From: Ruminococcus sp.
GTDB taxonomy: Bacteria > Bacillota > Clostridia > Oscillospirales > Ruminococcaceae
Length of the DNA stretch: 11,262 nucleotides
Assembly (NCBI GenBank): GCA_024697705.1
Contig: JAILFF010000240.1
Span: 1-11,262, forward strand
Direction: 5' to 3'
The translations under genes and the position numbers were made by a program. The notes under the pieces were generated by a model. That model ran no database searches. It saw nothing but the letters and a program-made list of their open reading frames with translations, and was not told where the DNA came from. This document shows, one piece after another, positions 1 to 6,096 of the stretch (the first letter of the stretch is position 1; each line of letters begins with the position of its first letter).

Positions 1-186
1 CTGACGGCTTTGCGCACAATCTGCTTGCATATTTTCCGTCATATTACCCAAATTCTCCTTGACTTGCGTCAGCAAGCCTGCGTCGAATTTAGGCAATCTG
101 ACGAAAAATCTGACTGCGCATCTTGCACGCAATCTTTGTGCGGTGTATCCTTAAACTTCTGAACAGCAAACAGCCGAAAGGACATT
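1..186. repeat. Non-coding repeat-rich leader upstream of the pseudouridine synthase
   Basis: I see no gene with a start codon and ribosome binding site here. The segment has internal repetition: AATCTGAC occurs at 95-102 and again at 107-114, and related AATCTGC and AATCTTT words lie at either end. A short perfect hairpin CTTGC-GTCA-GCAAG spans 63-76. On the - strand one frame is open from position 150 to the window edge (about 50 codons) after a TAA at 151-153, but its first ATG comes late and has only a weak ribosome binding site. The wording resembles intergenic segments I associate with Ruminococcus-type genomes, but that is an unverified recollection. It may be a dispersed repeat, or the edge of something upstream of the window. 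Confidence 0.4.
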
Positions 187-1161
187 ATGAAAGAATTTAT
201 AATCGGTAAGAACGACGCGGGTCAGCGGGCGGACAAGTTTCTGAAAAAAGCCTGTCCCGCTCTGCCCGACAGCGCCATGTACAAATATATCCGCAAGAAA
301 AGCATAAAGCTAAACGGCAAACGCCTTGACATCGCACAGAAGCTTGCGGAGGGCGACGTTCTGACGCTTTACATTAACGACGAGTTCTTCGTCCGCGAAA
401 GCGACAGCCGAAGTTTTATGTCGGCGGGCGACAAACTGTATATCGTCTTTGAGGACGAGAATATCCTGCTGCTTCAAAAGCCCGTGGGACTTGTCGTTCA
501 CGGCGACGAAAGCGGAACGCCCGACACGCTTATCAACCGCGTGCTGAAATATCTTGCGGCTAAGGGCGAATACGAACCCGACAAGGAGCTTTCATTTACG
601 CCTTCGCTGTGCAACCGCATCGACCGCAACACCGAAGGCATAGTGATCTGTGCCAAGACCGCCGAAGCCCTGCGCGTTATGGATCAGAAGATTCGCGACC
701 GCGAGCTTAAAAAGCTTTACCTTTGCGTGACAGTCGGTATCCCCAAAAAGCGCAGCGGAAGACTTACCGCCTATCACAGCCGAAACGAGAAAACCAAGAC
801 CGTCACCGTCTGGGACAAGAAAAACAGCTTCAACAAGACGATGATAACCGATTACCGCGTTATCGCCGACGATAAAGCACGCGGTCTGGCGCTTGTCGAA
901 GCCGATCTTATCACGGGACGAACGCATCAGATACGCGCTCATTTCGCTCACGAGGGGTTCCCGCTTCTGGGCGACGGAAAATACGGGATAAACCGCGTCA
1001 ACCGCGAATACGGGCTCAAAACGCAGGCGCTCTGTTCCTATCGGCTGACATTCGCCTTCACTACCGACGCGGGCAGCCTTGAATACTTAAACGGCAGGAG
1101 CTTTACGGCGGGAAAGGTATGGTTTGCGGAGAAGTTCTTTCCCGGAACAGCTTACGATTAA
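187..1161 (+). CDS. RluA/RluD-family 23S rRNA-type pseudouridine synthase with S4 domain
   Basis: This enzyme isomerises specific uridines to pseudouridine, most likely in 23S rRNA, and acts in the cytoplasm. The N-terminal part (about residues 12-65, with KLNGKR near 41-46) looks like an S4 RNA-binding domain. The catalytic domain follows: LLLQKPVGLVVHG at 94-106, the active-site loop NRIDRNTEG at 143-151 with Asp146 as presumed catalytic residue, and the family motif GRTHQIRAH (244-252) running into GDGKYG (262-267). At 324 residues it has normal family length. AAAGGA at 177-182 supports the start, with a rather short spacer of four bases. A hairpin terminator follows, so it is probably monocistronic or the last gene of its unit. 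The target uridine (RluC- or RluD-like) cannot be told from the sequence, so I give no symbol. Confidence 0.93.
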   Translation: MKEFIIGKNDAGQRADKFLKKACPALPDSAMYKYIRKKSIKLNGKRLDIAQKLAEGDVLTLYINDEFFVRESDSRSFMSAGDKLYIVFEDENILLLQKPVGLVVHGDESGTPDTLINRVLKYLAAKGEYEPDKELSFTPSLCNRIDRNTEGIVICAKTAEALRVMDQKIRDRELKKLYLCVTVGIPKKRSGRLTAYHSRNEKTKTVTVWDKKNSFNKTMITDYRVIADDKARGLALVEADLITGRTHQIRAHFAHEGFPLLGDGKYGINRVNREYGLKTQALCSYRLTFAFTTDAGSLEYLNGRSFTAGKVWFAEKFFPGTAYD

Positions 1162-1176
1162 CGAATCATTATTAAT

Positions 1177-1214
1177 ATACAGACCTGTCAGCCTGCGGGA
1201 GGATAGGTCTGTAT
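1177..1214 (+). terminator. Hairpin terminator behind the pseudouridine synthase gene
   Basis: ATACAGACCT (1177-1186) and AGGTCTGTAT (1205-1214) form a perfect 10-bp stem around an 18-nt loop, 15 bp after the stop codon. The 3' tail (TATTATTGC...) is T-rich but not a clean T-run, so termination may be partial. The stem is close to symmetric on both strands. Confidence 0.65.
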
Positions 1215-1273
1215 TATTGCTCTGTTCTTACAAAAAGTTACATTTGTCACTCGAAATAATGACTTATGACATC

Positions 1274-1302
1274 TTTTCATGCGCCTGTGAAAGGTGTATA
1301 AT
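1274..1302 (+). promoter_or_regulatory. Sigma-A-type promoter of the lipoprotein operon
   Basis: A perfect -10 TATAAT (1297-1302) lies 17 bp after a -35-like TTTTCA (1274-1279, four of six consensus bases). It sits 38 bp before the lipoprotein start and after the upstream terminator, which is where an operon promoter is expected. The start codon itself is served by AAGGGAGG at about 1324-1331. Confidence 0.65.
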
Positions 1303-1340
1303 ATATTTACAAAAGAAAAACATAAGGGAGGCAAAATATT

Positions 1341-2702
1341 ATGAAAAGAAACAGAGCCTTAGCATTTCTGGCAGCATTAACATTATGTACCGCGACCGCC
1401 TGCGGAGAGATAGGGGAAGAAACTCCCGCCGCGGCGGTTACGGATACTGCCGAAACAGTTATCACAGAGAGCTCGTCCGAAGCGGAAACGGCTGACAGTT
1501 CTTCCGAAACGATCACGACCGATATTTCGTCTGTCGATCCTGTCGCCGAAACCACCATCAAAGAAACAAAGACGGAAGCTCCCGCGTCCGATGACAAGAT
1601 CCATATCAACGACGATAACTGCATTATCATCAACGACAGCGATCTTACATTCGACAAGGAGACCCTTTACCGAATGACCGAGCTTGCCGCCGAACAGTAC
1701 AACGCGGTCATAGACAGCGACAAACAGCGCTATTTTGACACGGTGAATTTCCCCGCACTGCTCAAAAGCGAGGGTATGATAAACACATTAACGAGCGGCG
1801 ATTTTGATTTTGACGCTCCCGAGGAGGGCTTATATGTTCTTGCTTTACTCGCCTGCGATGAATCAGTATTAGAGGATAAAAAGGAATTGTTTGAAAATAA
1901 GCCTGATGATATGAACGATGAGACCTATAAGCTCAAGCTGCGCGAGGCTCTCGACGATTCGGCAGAAAAGCTTACGATCGAAGATACTTCCATTCTTTTC
2001 GATAACGACTCCTCGCCGTTTGCTTACTTCATAAAAAGGAAAGAAAAATACGGATATGACGCAGAAGAGCTTAAGCTCTCTGACGGAGACGGCGCTGTTT
2101 ACTCCGTTGATATCGAAGAATACAGCACCAATGATATCGGATCGTATGCCATGTTTTATGTCACCGTTTACAAAGGTAAGATCAAGGCAGAACTCGACCA
2201 ATGCATAGTCGGGATATACGATTCGGGCAGCAGCGTTCTGATAAGCAATATCTACATCAAAAACGCCCCGAATGAAAACATGACCGCCGAAGAAATAAGA
2301 AGAGACTCGGAACACCTTTTCCGCCTTGACGAGATGAACACCGCCGCAAAGGTAGCCTACAACGCAGCGGCGGAATACATCGCCGACTGCGAGTGCAAAG
2401 GAATCTCCGAGAATGAGGTTTTTGAAAACGGCAGCTTTAAACAGGCGGCTTCCGAAAAAGGTCTGCCGCTCGACGGAAACTCCTTCGGCGCGGAAGGTGA
2501 CGCGGCTTTGGCAAAAACATTGAAGGACTGCGGGTTCACAGACGGCTTTGTATATATCGGAAGAGCGGAAATTAACGGCAAGGACACGTTCTATCTCCAG
2601 TTCAGGGCACAGGAGGGCGGATACATCGGGCAGTACCCCGCAAAAATAACCGCGGAAAGAGCCGAACGCGCAGAATGGAGAACATATCTCCCCAAAAATT
2701 AA
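1341..2702 (+). CDS. Secreted acidic lipoprotein of unknown function
   Basis: I do not recognise a named family. Residues 1-20 are a lipoprotein-type signal peptide (KRNR, then a hydrophobic core). Cys21 in ATAC-G is the likely lipidated residue, though Ala at -3 is less usual than Leu. Residues 22-85 form a Thr/Ser/Glu/Ala-rich linker typical of a wall-spanning spacer. About 100-325 is a mostly acidic alpha/beta region with no motif I know. The last part (332-453, starting MNTAAKVAYNAAAEYI and ending GGYIGQYPAK) reminds me of pilin-like C-terminal modules in Ruminococcus secreted proteins; this is memory, not a search. The protein should be anchored outside the membrane. It has its own promoter and strong ribosome binding site, and is followed after 15 bp by a membrane protein gene, so the two are probably co-transcribed. 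A ligand or partner role for that membrane protein is possible but unproven. Confidence 0.85.
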   Translation: MKRNRALAFLAALTLCTATACGEIGEETPAAAVTDTAETVITESSSEAETADSSSETITTDISSVDPVAETTIKETKTEAPASDDKIHINDDNCIIINDSDLTFDKETLYRMTELAAEQYNAVIDSDKQRYFDTVNFPALLKSEGMINTLTSGDFDFDAPEEGLYVLALLACDESVLEDKKELFENKPDDMNDETYKLKLREALDDSAEKLTIEDTSILFDNDSSPFAYFIKRKEKYGYDAEELKLSDGDGAVYSVDIEEYSTNDIGSYAMFYVTVYKGKIKAELDQCIVGIYDSGSSVLISNIYIKNAPNENMTAEEIRRDSEHLFRLDEMNTAAKVAYNAAAEYIADCECKGISENEVFENGSFKQAASEKGLPLDGNSFGAEGDAALAKTLKDCGFTDGFVYIGRAEINGKDTFYLQFRAQEGGYIGQYPAKITAERAERAEWRTYLPKN

Positions 2703-2717
2703 CAGGAGGGATCTATC

Positions 2718-3212
2718 ATGGACAGAACTGCAAAGATCAGAATAACCGTATTCGTCATCATTCTTTTGATACTCGCGTACTTTTCCGCAGGATATGCCTT
2801 TTCGCTGTACAGCTCGGGCGCCCACGCGCATATTGTCGATACCGAAAACATGGACGTACAGATCGACGGCTCGGATTTTACCCCGCTGTTTCAGCTGTTC
2901 GGGTACGGAATCAATTCGCTGCTTGGGTTTCTTTTGTACGGTATCTATGCCATCGTAATAATTTTAATAAGCCTGCTGCTTATCATTCCGTTCAGGCTGA
3001 TAAGCCTCCGCAAAACCACCGTACTTTCGGCGGCAGAATACAGGCTTTCAAAGCTTATATTGCTTGCCGTAACGGTATTATCCGTTCTTGTCGGACTGAT
3101 ACTCACTCACGGAACGTATATAATGCCGCTGCTTATTTACACGGCTATCTGGGCGGTATTGGCGCTTTTGATCTATATTCTCGGCATTTCAAAAAGAGTC
3201 GTGAAGTATTAA
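2718..3212 (+). CDS. Small four-helix membrane protein, unknown function
   Basis: This 164-residue protein has four predicted membrane segments at about 8-30, 64-93, 112-130 and 134-156. A stretch of about 30 residues with acidic character (DTENMDVQIDGSD, 41-53) lies between the first and second. A basic loop (RLISLRKTT, 93-101) follows helix 2, and the C-terminus is basic (SKRVVKY), consistent with both being cytoplasmic. No catalytic motif is visible. AGGAGGG at 2704-2710 gives an ideal start at 2718. The gene begins 15 bp after the lipoprotein stop, so the pair is an operon, and a terminator follows. An overlapping reading frame from 2675 to 3316 is longer but has no comparable start and a composition unlike a real protein here. 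I infer only that it is an integral membrane partner of the lipoprotein or an independent small envelope protein. Confidence 0.85.
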   Translation: MDRTAKIRITVFVIILLILAYFSAGYAFSLYSSGAHAHIVDTENMDVQIDGSDFTPLFQLFGYGINSLLGFLLYGIYAIVIILISLLLIIPFRLISLRKTTVLSAAEYRLSKLILLAVTVLSVLVGLILTHGTYIMPLLIYTAIWAVLALLIYILGISKRVVKY

Positions 3213-3224
3213 TGAACCTATCGG

Positions 3225-3261
3225 GACCGGCGTTTTTATGCGTCGGTCTCCGGTCGTTTTT
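3225..3261 (+). terminator. Rho-independent terminator after the lipoprotein/membrane protein operon
   Basis: GACCGGCG (3225-3232) pairs with CGTCGGTC (3241-3248) over 8 bp with one G-T wobble, with an 8-nt T-rich loop. GACCGG can alternatively pair with CCGGTC (3250-3255), which is followed almost directly by a T-run (3257-3261). It lies 12 bp after the stop codon. It separates this operon from the permease gene. Confidence 0.75.
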
Positions 3262-3318
3262 GCTCATACTCATTCTGCACTGTCTGAAAGCCGCGATGCG
3301 TTTAAGGATTATTTAATA

Positions 3319-3335
3319 AATTCTATGGTAGAATT
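3319..3335. promoter_or_regulatory. Perfect 7-bp inverted repeat, possible operator or -10 region of the permease gene
   Basis: AATTCTA-TGG-TAGAATT is a perfect inverted repeat with a 3-bp centre. It ends 20 bp before the permease start and 9 bp before its ribosome binding site. The right arm contains TAGAAT, which could itself be a -10 element, but I see no good -35 at 16-18 bp. A dimeric regulator site is plausible in this position. AT-rich palindromes of this size also occur by chance. Confidence 0.35.
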
Positions 3336-3355
3336 ATATCAGAGAAAGGAAGGCG

Positions 3356-5728
3356 ATGTATATGTATCTCAGAATATTAAAGAAAGACCTTAAACGCAAA
3401 AAGACAATGAACATGATAATACTGCTGTTCGTGATACTCTCGGCGATGTTTTTCTCATCGAGTGTGAGCAATATCATCTCGATAATCGGAGGGATAGACC
3501 GCTTTCTCGATATGGCGGGTATGGAAGATTATGTGGCGTTCGTCGGCGAGCCCGACAGCTGCGCTCCGCTGGGAGAGCTGCTCGACAAGTCGGAGGAGAT
3601 CACCTCATGGAAAAGAGAAAGCGTTATCTCATGTATCCCCGAATCGGTAAAGGTAAACGGGATAAGACCCGAGCATTTCGGAAATATCGGTGTCATCGTC
3701 CCTGTCAATGATACGGTGATAAACTGCTTTGACGCTAACAACGCTCCTGTCACTGAGGTCGAACAGGGCAAGGTGTATATTACTCATTCCCTGATGAAAA
3801 ACGCGGGCATTGAAGTCGGTGATACCGTGACCTTCGAGCTGTGCGGCGAAAAGCTCTCGCTTGAAGTTGCGGGTCTCTGCAAGGACGCTGTTCTCGGCAG
3901 CGATATGGTAGGTATCCCGCGCTTTATCGTAAATCCCGCCGATTTCGGCACTCTTTATGATAATGACGAAGTTCGTGCCGCCTGCCGCATGGGGATATAC
4001 ATCGTTTCCGCAGACGATGTAAAGGCGGTCGAGCAGGTGCTTAAGGACGCGGGAAATGTCAGATTCTCCGCCGCAAGGACGCTTGTTAAGTCAACGTTTC
4101 TGATAACAATTTCGGTGGCAGGGATAGTAATGGCGGTCAGCGTTTTCCTCATAATCATATCGTTTGTGGTGGTGCGTTTCACTATCGGCTTTACCATAAC
4201 GGAGGAATTCCGCGAGATAGGCGTAATGAAAGCTATCGGCATGAAAAACAGCTCTATTCGCGGGCTTTACCTTTTGAAATACGCGGGGATAGCTATCATC
4301 GGCTCTGTGATCGGTTTTTTCGCGGGTATACCTTTTGGCAGAATGCTGCTTGATTCTGCCAGCGGCGATATGGTCCTCGGAAACGACCACCCCGTTATTA
4401 TCGGACTTGCCTGTTCCGCCGTTGTAGTAGCGATGATCGTGCTTTTCTGCTACGGCTGTACCGCGAAGATCAAAAAGCTCTCACCCATCGACGCCGTAAG
4501 GAACGGTCAGACGGGCGAACGCTTCAAAAAGCACAGCATGATGAGTCTCGGAAAAAGCAGGCTCGGCACTTCCGGATTTATCTCGCTTAATGATATCATC
4601 AGCAGTCCGAAGCAGTCGGCGGTACTTACGCTTGTGTTCACGCTGTGTACGGTGCTTGTGATGGTGCTTTCAAATACAGCCGAAACGCTCGGCAGCGACA
4701 AACTCATGTATCTTATTTCGCAGACTAACAGCGATATCTATATCAATATGAACAGTGAGCTTATGAATATACAAAACGGCAGCAAGACCATCGGCGACAT
4801 ATATGGCGAAATGGAAAGCACTCTTGCCGAAAACGGTATGCCGGGTCGGGTTCACGCCGAAGAGATGTACAATGTTTCGGCGGCATACGGAGATTCTACC
4901 GCTCAGGCAAGGTTCATGTATTGCAGCAGAACAAAGACCACCGACTACTATTACAACGAGGGCACGGCTCCCATGTACGATAACGAGGTTGCTCTCGGCA
5001 CGCCGCTTGCCAATGAGCTCGGCGTTACGATAGGCGACAAGGTGAAGCTCACGGTCGGCGGCGAGCAGAAGGAATATATAGTTTCGGCGCTGTACGATTC
5101 GTTCAGTCAGCTCGGTATGTGCGGAAGGTTCCACGAATCGGCTGAACTGCCTTCAAGCGGCTTTAACGGCACGATGCATTTCCAGATAGACTTTGACGAC
5201 GCTCCCGACGAGAAGACCATCGACAGCCGCATTAAGACGCTGATGAACATTTACGACACGAAAGACGTTCTCGACGCCTGCGGCTACGTTGCCGACTGCA
5301 CAAAGGCAACGGAAGCCGTAAAGGGCGCAAAGAACCTTACGATGATAGTTTCGATGATAATAATCGTAATGATGAGCGTGCTGCTCGAAAGGTCGTTTAT
5401 CTCGAAGGAGAAGTCGGAGATAGCGCTTATGAAGGCGATGGGCTTCGGCAGCCGTTCGGTGATAGGCATACATCTGCTGCGGTTCTTGCTTATCGGAACG
5501 GTCTCGATAGTGACGGCGGCGATCATCAGCGACCCGATGACGGAGCTTATCATGAACCCGATGTTCGGTCTTATGGGCATATTAAAGGGGCTTACCTACG
5601 CGCACAACAGGGTAGAATCGTTTGTGATATTCCCCGCAGCGGTGCTTGCGGCGGTAATGGGCGGCACGTTCTTCACAGCGCTCGGCACAGGCAGGATAAA
5701 GGCTTCGGACACATCGAATATTGAATAA
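3356..5728 (+). CDS. ABC transporter permease with two FtsX domains
   Basis: This 790-residue membrane subunit should partner the ATPase encoded at 6097. Eight likely membrane helices lie near 19-37, 247-273, 306-328, 347-368, 421-440, 660-680, 706-726 and 756-776. They form two FtsX-type half-units of one plus three helices, each with a large extracytoplasmic domain (about 40-245 and 441-658). The cytoplasmic coupling-helix motif appears twice, as EFREIGVMKAIGM (284-296) and EKSEIALMKAMGF (685-697), which fixes the family. This architecture fits MacB/LolC-like mechanotransmission transporters more than BceB, which has ten helices and one large loop. The substrate is unknown; peptides, lipoproteins or cell-wall-active compounds are typical for the family. 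AAAGGA at 3345-3350 could serve either the Met at 3356 (spacer 5) or the second Met at 3362 (spacer 11), so the exact start is uncertain by two codons. The gene stands before, not after, its ATPase. Confidence 0.92.
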   Translation: MYMYLRILKKDLKRKKTMNMIILLFVILSAMFFSSSVSNIISIIGGIDRFLDMAGMEDYVAFVGEPDSCAPLGELLDKSEEITSWKRESVISCIPESVKVNGIRPEHFGNIGVIVPVNDTVINCFDANNAPVTEVEQGKVYITHSLMKNAGIEVGDTVTFELCGEKLSLEVAGLCKDAVLGSDMVGIPRFIVNPADFGTLYDNDEVRAACRMGIYIVSADDVKAVEQVLKDAGNVRFSAARTLVKSTFLITISVAGIVMAVSVFLIIISFVVVRFTIGFTITEEFREIGVMKAIGMKNSSIRGLYLLKYAGIAIIGSVIGFFAGIPFGRMLLDSASGDMVLGNDHPVIIGLACSAVVVAMIVLFCYGCTAKIKKLSPIDAVRNGQTGERFKKHSMMSLGKSRLGTSGFISLNDIISSPKQSAVLTLVFTLCTVLVMVLSNTAETLGSDKLMYLISQTNSDIYINMNSELMNIQNGSKTIGDIYGEMESTLAENGMPGRVHAEEMYNVSAAYGDSTAQARFMYCSRTKTTDYYYNEGTAPMYDNEVALGTPLANELGVTIGDKVKLTVGGEQKEYIVSALYDSFSQLGMCGRFHESAELPSSGFNGTMHFQIDFDDAPDEKTIDSRIKTLMNIYDTKDVLDACGYVADCTKATEAVKGAKNLTMIVSMIIIVMMSVLLERSFISKEKSEIALMKAMGFGSRSVIGIHLLRFLLIGTVSIVTAAIISDPMTELIMNPMFGLMGILKGLTYAHNRVESFVIFPAAVLAAVMGGTFFTALGTGRIKASDTSNIE

Positions 5729-5748
5729 TGCATCGTCGCAGATGACTG

Positions 5749-5788
5749 CACGAAATATCCACATTCCCACAGACAAATTTATTTCGTG
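5749..5788. repeat. 9-bp inverted repeat just after the permease gene
   Basis: CACGAAATA (5749-5757) and TATTTCGTG (5780-5788) are perfect reverse complements around a 22-nt loop, beginning 21 bp after the permease stop. There is no T-run, so it is not a classical terminator. It could protect the 3' end of the permease message. Its right arm overlaps the left end of the repeat array that follows, so the two structures would compete. Confidence 0.45.
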
Positions 5789-5837
5789 GATAACACGGTA
5801 AAAAGTGTGTAATACCGTAGGGTTTACGTATTATCCA

Positions 5838-5846
5838 TGTGGATAA
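5838..5846 (-). promoter_or_regulatory. Perfect DnaA-box sequence (first of two)
   Basis: TGTGGATAA on the + strand is the reverse complement of the DnaA-box consensus TTATCCACA. It forms the right half of the first near-palindrome. The match is exact, but the sequence is also part of the larger repeated 12-mer, so DnaA binding is a possibility and not a demonstrated role. Confidence 0.4.
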
Positions 5847-5917
5847 CACGGTGATAATTACCTGTAAAAACCATCAATCACATCTGTGAACCGAGCTGAA
5901 CTCCCTCGTGTTATCCA

Positions 5918-5926
5918 TGTGGATAA
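5918..5926 (-). promoter_or_regulatory. Perfect DnaA-box sequence (second of two)
   Basis: An identical TGTGGATAA sits 80 bp downstream of the first, in the second near-palindrome. Near-consensus boxes (one mismatch) flank the pair at 5755-5763 (ATATCCACA, + strand), 5785-5793 (- strand) and 5964-5972 (+ strand). That makes five box-like sites within about 220 bp. Confidence 0.4.
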
Positions 5927-5996
5927 TACGGTAAAACGACGTAATACCGCGATTTTCTCCGTGTTATCCACGAATTTATATATTTAGGGAGCGATG

Positions 5997-6045
5997 GATA
6001 ATACGGCGTTAGCATCAGCTTTGTTGATGAAATCAGCCGATTATC
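5997..6045 (+). promoter_or_regulatory. Two-tier hairpin in the probable leader of the ATPase gene
   Basis: GATAAT-a-CGGC (5997-6007) pairs with GCCGATTATC (6036-6045), giving a 10-bp stem with one bulged A. Inside it CATCA (6013-6017) pairs with TGATG (6025-6029) around a 7-nt loop. It ends 35 bp before the AAAGGAG ribosome binding site. No T-run follows, so it is not a terminator. It uses the last copy of the repeated 12-mer as its left arm. It could be an RNA stability or regulatory element if transcription starts upstream, for example near the AT-rich TATATT at 5979-5984. Confidence 0.45.
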
Positions 6046-6096
6046 AGACCAACGAACATTCACTCAGACTTACTCACCCGAAAGGAGATACTGATC

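Larger units (their letters stand above)
5783..5974. repeat. 16-bp perfect inverted repeat enclosing the array core
   Basis: The left arm at 5783-5798 (TTCGTGGATAACACGG) is the exact reverse complement of 5959-5974. Beyond the inner ends the match continues loosely (ACACGGTAAAA against ACACGGAGAAAA), and both outer flanks are AT-rich. The enclosed 192-bp unit contains both near-palindromes, so it has the outline of a MITE-like element. I see no clear target-site duplication. Confidence 0.6.
5729..6096. repeat. 368-bp intergenic region carrying seven copies of a 12-mer, TGGATAAYACGG
   Basis: I find no credible gene here. The 12-mer TGGATAAYACGG occurs on the + strand at 5787-5798, 5840-5851, 5920-5931 and 5995-6006 without mismatch. 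On the - strand it occurs at 5959-5970 (exact), 5906-5917 and 5826-5837 (one mismatch each). Two head-to-head pairs give the identical near-palindrome TTATCCATGTGGATAA at 5831-5846 and 5911-5926. Two units also share a second inverted repeat, CGGTA...TACCG (5797-5801 region pairing with 5813-5817, and 5929-5933 pairing with 5945-5949), with different loop sequences. I see no further copy elsewhere in the window. Candidate roles are a regulator-binding array controlling the ATPase and two-component genes, a DnaA-binding cluster, or a small non-autonomous repeat element. Confidence 0.8.

Noticed and set aside
1869..2831. A long - strand frame (320 codons) opposite the lipoprotein
   Set aside because: It is antisense to a well-supported gene with signal peptide, ribosome binding site and promoter, and shows the Cys/Phe-rich composition of a mirrored frame.
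2675..3316. A 213-codon frame overlapping the small membrane protein gene
   Set aside because: It lies in another frame of the 2718-3212 gene, has no ribosome binding site, and reads as an Arg/His-rich out-of-frame product. The 2718 frame has an ideal ribosome binding site and clear membrane helices.
5783..5974. Chromosomal or plasmid replication origin
   Set aside because: Despite the DnaA-box matches there is no dnaA, dnaN, rep gene or clear AT-rich unwinding region next to the boxes. A non-origin cluster or repeat element fits better.
5783..6006. CRISPR array
   Set aside because: Repeats are only 12 bp, occur in both orientations and at unequal spacing (53, 80, 75 bp), and no cas gene is in the window.
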